Shown here piece after piece: positions 7,322 through 13,186 of a stretch of 13,186 nucleotides of DNA. The translations under genes and the position numbers were made by a program. The stretch spans positions 1 through 13,186 of the forward strand of contig DAOUZV010000014.1 of NCBI GenBank assembly GCA_030665485.1, in the 5' to 3' direction. Each line of letters begins with the position of its first letter. The stretch's first letter is position 1. The notes under the pieces are model-generated. The model saw only the letters and a program-made list of their open reading frames with translations. It made no database searches and was not told the DNA's origin. The stretch is from Chloroflexota bacterium. Its GTDB lineage: Bacteria > Chloroflexota > Dehalococcoidia > JABGRK01.

Positions 7322-8160
7322 TGCATGCCTCCAAAAAGTCTACTCATTATAGCCCATTCATTAAGCGTAATGGTCTGCGCCCGGCGCTGGTGGCTGATAC
7401 CAGCCTTGTGCAACAACTCTTCGACTGCTTTTGGCGATATATCGAGCCCGTGAGCCAGCGAATTGCGCAACTGCTTACGCTTGTTTCCAAACCCTGCCCT
7501 GGCTATCCTGAAAAACGTTTCTATATCGCCCACCTCAACCGAAGGCTCATTATAAACATCTATGCGTACGATGGCCGACTCCACCTTGGGTCTGGGATAG
7601 AAAGCATCGGGCGGAACCTTGCGCACGATTTTGGGTCTGCCATACAATTGGACACCGATCGCCAGCAGATTCATATCGGGAGCTTTAGCCATCATGTTCT
7701 TGGCTACCTCTCGCTGCACCATAACTACTATCAGGCTGGGCTTGAATCGCGCCTCAAGAAAACGTCTCAGCACCGGCGATGCGATATTATAGGGAAGATT
7801 GGCCACAACCTTGTACGACGTAACACCAGCATCCAGCAACTGCTCGGGCGTTGTTTTTAGGATATCGGCGTTGACCAGAATGAGATTAGGCGATTCCGAT
7901 AAGGCCCGTGTCAGTGCATTTGTTAGCGCCGCATCCACCTCAACGGCAATCACGTGCCCAGCTTCTTCTAGCAATACCTCAGTGAGCACTCCGAGACCGG
8001 GACCAACCTCAATTACGGTATCTCCTTTGGAAAGTTCGGCCTTAGCGGAGATAGTCTTCAGGTAGCTGCTGTCAACAAGGAAATGCTGTCCCAGCCCCTT
8101 CCTGGCACGCCTGTCCATATTTTTCAGTGTTTCTTTAACTTTGCTTAACTGCGATACCAT
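7318..8160 (-). CDS. rsmA: 16S rRNA (adenine1518-N6/adenine1519-N6)-dimethyltransferase
   Basis: RsmA (KsgA) uses S-adenosylmethionine to dimethylate two adjacent adenines in the 3' terminal helix of 16S rRNA, a late 30S assembly step. The 280-residue protein has the family head KGLGQHFLVD at 21-30, the SAM-binding loop VIEVGPGLGVLTE at 49-61, the acidic end of beta-2 (VEVD, 73-76), the catalytic NLPY at 121-124 and the C-terminal helical domain with FGNKRKQLRNSL at 224-235. The ATG at 8158-8160 has GGAAG 6 bases upstream; M15 is a less likely alternative start. It heads the rsmA-ispE-MBL-dinG run, behind a promoter-like pair that overlaps the preceding terminator. Confidence 0.96.
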   Translation of the reverse strand: MVSQLSKVKETLKNMDRRARKGLGQHFLVDSSYLKTISAKAELSKGDTVIEVGPGLGVLTEVLLEEAGHVIAVEVDAALTNALTRALSESPNLILVNADILKTTPEQLLDAGVTSYKVVANLPYNIASPVLRRFLEARFKPSLIVVMVQREVAKNMMAKAPDMNLLAIGVQLYGRPKIVRKVPPDAFYPRPKVESAIVRIDVYNEPSVEVGDIETFFRIARAGFGNKRKQLRNSLAHGLDISPKAVEELLHKAGISHQRRAQTITLNEWAIMSRLFGGMQ

Positions 8161-8190
8161 GGCTATCTTCCAAAAGTTATTAATGGAATA

Positions 8191-8219
8191 AGAATACAGT
8201 TAATAAAGAAAGGGGACAA
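8191..8219 (-). promoter_or_regulatory. Possible promoter of the rsmA operon
   Basis: TTGTCC (8214-8219) and TATTCT (8191-8196) on the minus strand are 17 bases apart, upstream of rsmA by about 31 bases. The -35 box lies inside the left arm of the terminator hairpin of the preceding operon. Each box matches the consensus at four of six positions. Confidence 0.35.
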
Positions 8220-8240
8220 CCCTTATAAAGGCTGCCCCTT
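8210..8240 (-). terminator. Rho-independent terminator after the amidohydrolase gene
   Basis: AAGGGG (8210-8215) pairs with CCCCTT (8235-8240), and after a mismatch the stem continues with AACCCTT/AAGG-type pairing around a short AT loop. On the minus strand the stem is followed by TTCTTTATTA. It starts 22 bases past the stop of the amidohydrolase-fold gene and separates it from rsmA. Confidence 0.65.
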
Positions 8241-8261
8241 AACATATCCAGTAATCGATAT

Positions 8262-9161
8262 TTAATCGGTTATCTTGTAGAGTCTGAGAGCGTTCTCACG
8301 CAAAACCAGTTTCTTGGCCTCATCTCTTATCGGCAGTGTGTCCCAATCATCCAAAAAGTTCTGGGCACCGTTGGTGCCCCAAACAGTCTTGGTACGCAAC
8401 CGGCCGTCCACATTCTTGAGTGTCTGCGGCTCCCAGTACTTGGGCCTGTGTGCTGCCACATCCATGTAGACGTTCTCATGCTTGTAAGCCATAGCGATAA
8501 GCTCGTCGACCCACGGCCATCCAGTGTGCGATCCTATGAGTACCAATCCGGGGAAATCGATTGCAATGTCATCCAGATAGATCGGACGCCCGAGCTCACT
8601 GGGCATAACCTCCAGTGAATGTCCGACCTGAATTGATACCGGCACATCAAGCGAGCGGCAGGTCTCATACAGCGGGTAGTATTTCCTATCATCGTAGCGC
8701 AAGCCGTAGCCATAGCTGTGTACATATACGCCCCTGAAGCCATATTCCTTGACAGCCTTCTCAACCTTGGCACAGCTCTCCATGATCTTCAGAGGATCGT
8801 ATCCGGCCAGACCATAAAGCCTGCCGGGGTGGTTCTTTACGGCCTCATATACGTCTTCTTCCTGATAATACATGCCGCCAATTGGAATCCTTTTCCTGTA
8901 AGAATACATTTTGTTAGTGCAAACCAAGGTCTTGGCTATACCCTCTTTGTCCATGTGAGCCACGAACTCGTCAGGAGTTCTGCCCGGAGCCGGCTTTGTG
9001 GGCTCCTCGTATTTCCTGCCCGCATAGTAAGCAAGAACCGTGCGCCCCATGATCTTAAATTCATCGGCCTCTGTCTCAAACCACGCTTTTGCGCGCTCTG
9101 GCGTAAACAGGTAACACATCATATCAACAGCGCCGACTTCTCGTGCTTTTACTTCACCCAT
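8262..9161 (-). CDS. Amidohydrolase_2-like TIM-barrel protein with degenerate metal site
   Basis: This 299-residue protein follows the outline of the amidohydrolase_2 family, which holds ACMSD-like decarboxylases and hydrolases. It has HPGRLYGLAGYDP at 111-123, GFRGVYVHSYGYGL at 141-154, a strand with H181, LIGSHTGWPW at 208-217 and a closing ENALRLYKI. The usual opening DxHxH is replaced by DMMCY at 13-17, and the position where a catalytic Asp is expected (GTD) reads GTNGAQ with N264. It may therefore be metal-free, bind metal differently, or be a specialised subgroup. The ATG at 9159-9161 has AAGGAGG 9 bases upstream. It is the last gene of the SDR-hydratase-amidohydrolase run, 82 bases after the hydratase, and is followed by a clear terminator. 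Family assignment is fairly sure; the reaction is unknown. Confidence 0.8.
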   Translation of the reverse strand: MGEVKAREVGAVDMMCYLFTPERAKAWFETEADEFKIMGRTVLAYYAGRKYEEPTKPAPGRTPDEFVAHMDKEGIAKTLVCTNKMYSYRKRIPIGGMYYQEEDVYEAVKNHPGRLYGLAGYDPLKIMESCAKVEKAVKEYGFRGVYVHSYGYGLRYDDRKYYPLYETCRSLDVPVSIQVGHSLEVMPSELGRPIYLDDIAIDFPGLVLIGSHTGWPWVDELIAMAYKHENVYMDVAAHRPKYWEPQTLKNVDGRLRTKTVWGTNGAQNFLDDWDTLPIRDEAKKLVLRENALRLYKITD

Positions 9162-9243
9162 TCGTCAAGTCCTCCTTTTTATCATACCTTCAATTGCTTT
9201 TAGTGTACTTTGAAACCCGTATCCAGCGATACAGAGCAAATGC

Positions 9244-9978
9244 CTATTTCTTTTCCGGCGGCGGTGCAGCCATTCTCTTGAGAGCCATCAGCGCCGTACC
9301 CATCGACTTGGCATAGAGCAATGCTCTCTCAAGGTCCATCTGCAAGCCGTCGTTTATGCATTTCTTGATTATCTTAAGTGCGTTTATATCCTTTTCCGCG
9401 ATAGCCTTGGCCAGAGCCTTTGCCTCATCCATTAAAGACTCAACCGGCACAACTTTATTGACGATACCCATAGCAAGAGCTTCTTCCGCAGAATAGCGTG
9501 CACCAGTAAACATCATCTCCTTGGCCTTGCCAGCGCCGATTAACCTCGGCAGACGTAGCGTTCCGCCGGCGCCGGGCATAACACCCATGTTGATCTCCGG
9601 GAAACCAAACTTGGTGTTATCGGAGGCGATACGGATATCACAGGACAGCGCAACCTCGCAGCCACCGCCCAGTGCATACTTGGCAATGGCGGCTATGGTC
9701 GGCTTCTCGCATGCGGCAATGCTGTCTACTATAGAGAAAATAGACGCATCGCGACGACCCGGAGCACGACCGGCCTTAAGGTCCATACCCGAGGAGAATA
9801 TCTCGGGTCCACCCGTGATTAGGAGCACCTTGATATCTTTATTGATGGCAACCTCATCCAGTACTTCCTCGACCTCTCTGCTCAGGTCCACGGAGATAGC
9901 GTTTTTCATCTCGGGCCTGTTGAAGGTAAGTATGGCCACGCCGTCCTCAACCTCATAGATTATGTTCTCATATGCCAT
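9244..9978 (-). CDS. Enoyl-CoA hydratase/isomerase family protein (crotonase)
   Basis: This is a predicted hydratase adding water across the 2,3 double bond of an enoyl-CoA thioester. I start it at the ATG at 9976-9978 (244 aa), which has AAGGAGG 5 bases upstream. An open frame to 10053 only adds residues unlike the family and runs through a stem-loop. The oxyanion-hole segments FSSGMDL (61-67) and ALGGGCEVALSCD (102-114) are present. Both glutamates of true hydratases are kept: E108 in GGGCE and E128 in FGFPE, matching E144 and E164 of rat mitochondrial hydratase. That favours hydratase over isomerase or hydrolase activity. It lies 99 bases after a BadH-like SDR. A BadK-like (cyclohexenecarboxyl-CoA) substrate is possible; a fatty acyl substrate is equally compatible. 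Confidence 0.88.
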   Translation of the reverse strand: MAYENIIYEVEDGVAILTFNRPEMKNAISVDLSREVEEVLDEVAINKDIKVLLITGGPEIFSSGMDLKAGRAPGRRDASIFSIVDSIAACEKPTIAAIAKYALGGGCEVALSCDIRIASDNTKFGFPEINMGVMPGAGGTLRLPRLIGAGKAKEMMFTGARYSAEEALAMGIVNKVVPVESLMDEAKALAKAIAEKDINALKIIKKCINDGLQMDLERALLYAKSMGTALMALKRMAAPPPEKK

Positions 9979-10019
9979 AACGGCCTCCTTAATATGATGC
10001 TTTGGATCAAACAGATAAT

Positions 10020-10056
10020 AAGGTGTACCCACCCTTAAATTGAGCGGATACACCTT
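10020..10056 (-). other. Stem-loop between SDR and enoyl-CoA hydratase genes
   Basis: AAGGTGTA (10020-10027) is an exact inverted copy of TACACCTT (10049-10056). After one mismatch CC/GG adds two more pairs, leaving a loop of about 15 bases. On the minus strand it is followed by ATTATCTGTTT, which is not a clean U-run. It lies 21 bases after the SDR stop and could lower readthrough to the hydratase or act as an mRNA processing or stability element. Confidence 0.4.
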
Positions 10057-10077
10057 ACATAAATACGATTTAGCTTT

Positions 10078-10896
10078 TTAGCCCGCTCTGGTATATCCGC
10101 CACTGGCACTTAACACCTGACCGGTGACGAAATAGGCCTGCTCCGAGGCGAGATAGGTGATTGCATTGGCAACATCGTCCGGTAGGCCCAGCCTGGACGG
10201 AGTGTCTCCATCCGCTTTTTTGCCCATGGGATACAGCTTAATCATTGCCGCTTCTCTCTCCGGATTGCGCTTGGTAGGCACGTTTGCCGCTTTCCAGAAA
10301 CCTCTTCTGCCCGGGCCTTCTTCGGGAAGGGTGGCGCCGGGGCATACTACGTTTACGGTTATGCCATAGCGGCCGATTTCCTGACACAGTGCCTTGCTGA
10401 AGGATATGATGGCACCTTTGGTGCCAGAGTAGACGGCCTGCCTGTTCTCGCCCACGCGTCCGGCATCGGAGCCAACGCTGATGATTCTGCCACCGCCGCG
10501 CTCCCTCATATACGGGATTGCCTCGTAGCAACAATAAATGGTGCCGTAGTAGTTTACGTTGATCTGCTTCGCCCATTCCTCAGGGGTGGAATCCAGAAAT
10601 GTCTTGGTGATGAATATAGCCGCATCGTTTACCAGAATATCGATTCCACCGAAGGTATCGGCGGCCTTCTTCATCGTAGCCTTAACGTTTTCCTGATCGG
10701 TCACATTAGTCTTTACCGCCAGAGCCTTTACACCCTTGGCCTCGCACTCTTTGGCAACTCCCTGCGCGCCCTCTTCATCGAGATCGGCGATTACTATGTT
10801 GGCGCCTTCAGCCGCTAAGGTTAAGGCGATCATGCGACCGATGTTGGATGCCGCACCCGTCACAACCGCGGTTTTTCCCTTAATACCCAGATCCAT
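10078..10896 (-). CDS. Short-chain dehydrogenase/reductase, BadH-like
   Basis: A classical SDR of 272 residues, predicted to oxidise a hydroxyl to a ketone with NAD(P). The cofactor loop TGAASNIGR is at 13-21, and an acidic D38 after the second strand favours NAD. The usual NNAG reads NDAA (90-93). The catalytic set is complete: N115, S143, Y156 and K160 in YSGTK. From memory it shares several stretches with 2-hydroxycyclohexanecarboxyl-CoA dehydrogenase (BadH): SDAGRVG, the VNVVCPGAT region and TGQVLSASGG; no alignment was run. It carries about 17 extra residues in the substrate loop (190-235). The ATG at 10894-10896 has GGAGG 6-7 bases upstream. It heads the run SDR-hydratase-amidohydrolase; its substrate is inferred to be a CoA ester from context only. 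Confidence 0.87.
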   Translation of the reverse strand: MDLGIKGKTAVVTGAASNIGRMIALTLAAEGANIVIADLDEEGAQGVAKECEAKGVKALAVKTNVTDQENVKATMKKAADTFGGIDILVNDAAIFITKTFLDSTPEEWAKQINVNYYGTIYCCYEAIPYMRERGGGRIISVGSDAGRVGENRQAVYSGTKGAIISFSKALCQEIGRYGITVNVVCPGATLPEEGPGRRGFWKAANVPTKRNPEREAAMIKLYPMGKKADGDTPSRLGLPDDVANAITYLASEQAYFVTGQVLSASGGYTRAG

Positions 10897-10925
10897 GCTT
10901 TCCCTCCGTAAATGTTTTTTATCTA

Positions 10926-10969
10926 CTAGTACTAGCGATAGTTTACCAGTCAGATTATTACTTGCTCAA
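10926..10969 (-). promoter_or_regulatory. Promoter and palindromic site upstream of the SDR operon
   Basis: TTGAGC (10964-10969) and TAAACT (10940-10945) lie 18 bases apart on the minus strand, about 44 bases before the SDR start codon. A perfect 10-base palindrome CTAGTACTAG (10926-10935) covers the expected transcription start near 10933, a position where a repressor could bind. The sequence is seen; the operator role is a guess. Confidence 0.4.
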
Positions 10970-10989
10970 CGTTGTTTTCACTTAGATTT

Positions 10990-11268
10990 AAACAGGCCGT
11001 GCACCTGCTGTCGACCTTACCCCAACGGTCCACCACATGTGAGCCAACTCAAACCGGGTTGCCCTGCGGCGCCCAGAAGCGTTTATTTACCGCTGCTTCC
11101 TCCCGGACCTGACGGGGTTCATAATGTTCTGCCGCGCAGGACCCGATTATCAACGCCGCTCAACAAAGACAGCCCACCAAGATTAAAGCCTCGAACAGGA
11201 ATTCGATCCCGCTATAGCGGGTTGCGGGTACAGGGCACCGCTAGCTCCCCATCTAGCACGACCCGTTT
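10990..11268 (-). ncRNA. ffs: Signal recognition particle RNA, large (Bacillus-type) form with Alu domain
   Basis: This RNA is the scaffold of the signal recognition particle, which brings nascent membrane proteins to the translocon. Domain IV is unmistakable: GTCAGGTCC then GGGAGGAAGCAGC (about 11088-11115), with a stem CGGGTCCTGCG (11135-11145) pairing with CGCAGG and ACCCG (11055-11068). The RNA also has the Alu domain of Bacillus-type SRP RNA. The ends AAACGGGTCGTGC (11256-11268) and GCACGGCCTGTTT (10990-11002) form a 13-bp helix with two G-U pairs. A CTAG/CTAG hairpin with a GGGG loop is followed by a CCCGC/GCGGG hairpin whose loop offers CCC for loop-loop contact. The length is 279 nt. 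The ends are set from the closing helix and could differ by a few bases. No clear U-rich terminator follows. Confidence 0.93.
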
Positions 11269-11271
11269 TGG

Positions 11272-11301
11272 ATGCTATCATAACGCCTTTTCCATTGTCA
11301 A
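11272..11301 (-). promoter_or_regulatory. Promoter of the SRP RNA
   Basis: A perfect -35 box TTGACA (11296-11301) is followed after 18 bases by TAGCAT (11272-11277), immediately upstream of the SRP RNA 5' helix. The -35 box contains the TGA stop codon of jag (11298-11300), so the promoter sits exactly in the jag-SRP RNA junction. The distance from -10 to the first paired base is short (3 bases), so the true 5' end may lie a few bases inside. Confidence 0.6.
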
Positions 11302-11954
11302 GGAAGCTGTTCTGCGCCTTTTGGAGAGATGATAACCTTACGCCCCTCACCATGTCCAACACTCTGTGTGGATACATCAGGGTGCTCGCGAAGCGTCAGA
11401 TGCACAATTCTGCGTTCGTTGGAGGGCATGGGCTCCAGACTTATGGAGCGATCGGTCGATTTCACGTCACCAGCTATCCGCGTCGCCAGATTGCGCAATG
11501 CTTCATAACGGCGCTCACGGTAGCGCTCCACATCAACCGTAATCCCAGCGTTAACCTTAAGCTTACGGCTGGCAATTAAATTGACAACATACTGAAGCGA
11601 CGCCAGTGTATCTCCGCGTCGCCCGATAAGTATCCCAAGGTCGGCGCCACTCACATCCAGAAGCACCCTGGTGTGCTCGTCCGCATCCTCCCTTACATCA
11701 ACCTGAGCAGCTACGTTCATCAGGACCAGAAGCTCACCGAGAACGTCTTTGCCTAAAGCGGCATTATCCATATCGGCAGACTCCGTCCGTCGCCTTACTA
11801 TGACCCTTGCCTCTTCGGAGCCAAAACCAAAAATACCAGCTTTACCCTTGCTGATAATCTCTACTTCTATTTCTGATTTATCTAAACCCAGTTTATCTAA
11901 AGCCTGCTCAACGGCCTCATCTACGGTTTTTGCGCCTACTTCTAATTCTTCCAT
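11298..11954 (-). CDS. jag: Jag/KhpB family RNA-binding protein
   Basis: A 218-residue RNA-binding protein of the Jag (KhpB) family, which in Gram-positive bacteria is linked to cell division and elongation and often pairs with KhpA. Three domains are seen. The Jag_N domain spans 1-54, with KGKAGIFGFGSEEARV at 36-51. A KH domain spans about 75-150, with the GxxG loop GRRG at 111-114. An R3H domain spans 150-215, with R181 and H185 in NERRIVH, then STQSVGHGEGRKVIISP. The ATG at 11952-11954 overlaps the yidC 3' end by 38 bases, and a weak AGGA lies just upstream, suggesting translational coupling. yidC-jag order is widely conserved. Its stop codon is embedded in the SRP RNA promoter. Confidence 0.93.
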   Translation of the reverse strand: MEELEVGAKTVDEAVEQALDKLGLDKSEIEVEIISKGKAGIFGFGSEEARVIVRRRTESADMDNAALGKDVLGELLVLMNVAAQVDVREDADEHTRVLLDVSGADLGILIGRRGDTLASLQYVVNLIASRKLKVNAGITVDVERYRERRYEALRNLATRIAGDVKSTDRSISLEPMPSNERRIVHLTLREHPDVSTQSVGHGEGRKVIISPKGAEQLP

Positions 11955-12858
11955 CTTTCCTGCCCTTCCGTGTCCCCTGAGCCTGAGGCTTATCTTCTAC
12001 TTTCTTTCCACCCCAATAGGATGATGTCTCGCCTTTATCCTCACCCTCTTCATCGTCTTCCGACATATACTCCGCCACTTTGCCGTCTATTGTCCGCTCC
12101 TCGATCTGCTTTTTGGTCTGCTTATAGGTCGGTTGCGGCTTGGACCTAGCAAGTCCACCCCATCCCATAACGAAATACTGAATGACAATACCGACTACTG
12201 CAGAAATCACAAAGTATACGCCCAAGCCACTGGGGAACTGTATGGTTATAAAAGCAAACAGCGCCGGGAACATCAACTGCATCATCAAACCCTGCGTTTT
12301 CTGGGCCGGGTCCGGATTCGGCTGAGCCGTCATTTTCTGCTGCACCCACATGGTTACGAAAACAAGAATCGGCAGGATGTAATAGGGGTCCCCCTGAGCC
12401 AAATTTAGCCACAGGAAGTTATTATCAAGCGGGACGCTTTGATTTACCACCGCCCAGGAATACAAATGTTTTGACAGACCGAGAAGATCGGAGGGAGTTA
12501 CCGCCAGAACCTGCCTGATCGACTGGAACAGCGCTATCCAGATAGGAAGCTGTATGAGCATGGGCCAGACGCAGCCCAGCGGGCTGATGCCATGCTCCTT
12601 ATATAGCTTCATCGTTTCTTCGCTCATCTTCTGGCGATCGGTGCCATACTTCTTCTGAAGCTCCTTGAGCTTGGGCTGGATCTCGTGCATGGCCCTGGTT
12701 GACCGCAGCTGTTTGAGGGTAATCGGAATCATCACCAAGCGAACAAGGATGGTAATGAAAATAATGGCAAGCCCAAAACTGCCGGCAAAGACGTCGGCCA
12801 GCACAATCAATACATTATCGAAGGGATTTTGTATTATAAAATTCCAGATCTCAGTCAA
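11917..12858 (-). CDS. yidC: Membrane protein insertase YidC/Oxa1 family
   Basis: YidC inserts and folds proteins in the cytoplasmic membrane, alone or with SecYEG. The 313-residue form lacks the large periplasmic domain of Gram-negative YidC and has no lipobox cysteine. The five-helix core is visible: helices near 27-48 (with the conserved hydrophilic-groove Arg at R40 in LVRLVMIP), 95-116, 158-175, 191-208 and 213-232. A charged coiled-coil loop lies between the first two (QPKLKELQKKYG). The tail 235-313 is charged, ending in RIRSRRKNRR, which could contact ribosomes. The start is TTG at 12856-12858: an in-frame TAG lies two codons upstream and no other start precedes the first helix. GAGG, 9 bases upstream, overlaps the stop of the preceding gene. 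Confidence 0.94.
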   Translation of the reverse strand: MTEIWNFIIQNPFDNVLIVLADVFAGSFGLAIIFITILVRLVMIPITLKQLRSTRAMHEIQPKLKELQKKYGTDRQKMSEETMKLYKEHGISPLGCVWPMLIQLPIWIALFQSIRQVLAVTPSDLLGLSKHLYSWAVVNQSVPLDNNFLWLNLAQGDPYYILPILVFVTMWVQQKMTAQPNPDPAQKTQGLMMQLMFPALFAFITIQFPSGLGVYFVISAVVGIVIQYFVMGWGGLARSKPQPTYKQTKKQIEERTIDGKVAEYMSEDDEEGEDKGETSSYWGGKKVEDKPQAQGTRKGRKDGRIRSRRKNRR

Positions 12859-12869
12859 ATGCTAATGCC

Positions 12870-13186
12870 TCACAAAGCAGTATTTATTAACCATCCATGC
12901 GATTGCCCGTTAGTAAGCCAATGCGCCGTAAGATGGCTATTTTCTCCGTACGCATACAAATGTTGATACACATCATCACCGTAAACGCCTACATGCGCGC
13001 TTATCGGAGATTTGTTGTTTGCTCCCAAAGCAATGGAAGAAGGCCAAATCTCCACTGCCAGATTTGCCGGATTAAGCGCATACACCACGCCGTTATTGGA
13101 TGCCACTACTATCATATCCACATCATCATCGTCGCCCAAAACATCATTGGCGCCGGGCAGCACGGCGGCCACCGGCGGTGCGGTAA
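12870..13186 (-). CDS. C-terminal part of a beta-propeller/PQQ-like repeat protein (truncated by window edge)
   Basis: The frame is open through the right edge, so only about the last 105 codons are seen; an internal GTG at 13170-13172 is not needed as a start. The segment VDMIVVASNNGVVYALNP resembles a PQQ/FG-GAP beta-propeller blade, and a following stretch (HLYAYGENSHLTAHW) may be a second, weaker blade. Such proteins are usually exported, but the N-terminus is outside the window. The stop at 12870-12872 is 11 bases before the yidC TTG codon and contributes to its ribosome-binding site, so the two genes are probably cotranscribed. In many bacteria rnpA, with or without yidD, occupies this position. 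The function is unknown. Confidence 0.6.
   Translation of the reverse strand, partial: TAPPVAAVLPGANDVLGDDDDVDMIVVASNNGVVYALNPANLAVEIWPSSIALGANNKSPISAHVGVYGDDVYQHLYAYGENSHLTAHWLTNGQSHGWLINTAL

Noticed and set aside
9979..10053. N-terminal extension of the enoyl-CoA hydratase
   Set aside because: It runs through a stem-loop and lacks family similarity; AAGGAGG stands directly before the ATG at 9978.
11208..11221. Perfect 14-base palindrome CCCGCTATAGCGGG, first read as an operator
   Set aside because: It is part of the Alu domain hairpin of the SRP RNA, where CCCGC pairs with GCGGG.
10736..11332. 198-codon plus-strand ORF
   Set aside because: It is antisense to the SDR gene, the SRP RNA and the end of jag, with no domain.
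1..13186. CRISPR array, transposase or integrase genes
   Set aside because: No regularly spaced repeats and no protein with such motifs were seen on either strand.

Overview
The window looks like a bacterial chromosome segment of about 50% GC, most likely from an uncultured Chloroflexota lineage near Dehalococcoidia. That placement is an inference. It rests on a long Bacillus-type SRP RNA, a YidC without the large periplasmic domain, an exonuclease-DinG fusion, and an enoyl-CoA hydratase / short-chain dehydrogenase / amidohydrolase-fold set of a kind frequent in anaerobic soil and sediment bacteria. A deep-branching Firmicute is not excluded.

Layout. Bases 1-877 are AT-rich and gene-poor: a decayed-looking frame, one possible small cationic membrane protein (335-523, minus), a weak hairpin and short direct repeats. 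They abut the 3' end of a tRNA-Asn(GTT) gene (878-952, minus), which is a typical integration position. After an empty 394-base stretch comes cca on the plus strand (1347-2576), with its own promoter. All remaining protein genes are on the minus strand. Read in transcription order from the right edge they are: the C-terminal end of a beta-propeller-like protein, yidC, jag/khpB, a 279-nt large SRP RNA, then SDR, enoyl-CoA hydratase and amidohydrolase-fold protein (ended by a terminator at 8210-8240), then rsmA, ispE, an MBL-fold hydrolase and dinG. dinG converges on cca with 23 bases between them.

How the genes work together. The yidC-jag-SRP RNA block concerns membrane protein targeting and insertion, with an RNA-binding protein attached. 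The SDR and hydratase have the motifs expected for a hydration/oxidation step pair on an acyl-CoA, resembling the BadK/BadH steps of alicyclic acid degradation. The third protein has an amidohydrolase_2 frame but lacks the expected N-terminal HxH metal motif and the late catalytic Asp, so its activity is open. The rsmA-ispE-MBL-dinG run is a compact housekeeping operon with a 4-base overlap (rsmA/ispE) and a 32-base overlap (MBL/dinG). Two long predicted N-terminal extensions (dinG and the hydratase) were cut back to internal ATGs on domain and ribosome-binding-site evidence.

I found no CRISPR array, no transposase and no clear defence or biosynthetic system. The less ordinary points are the metal-ligand-poor amidohydrolase, the SRP RNA next to yidC-jag, the beta-propeller gene directly upstream of yidC where rnpA usually lies, and the possible island edge at tRNA-Asn.
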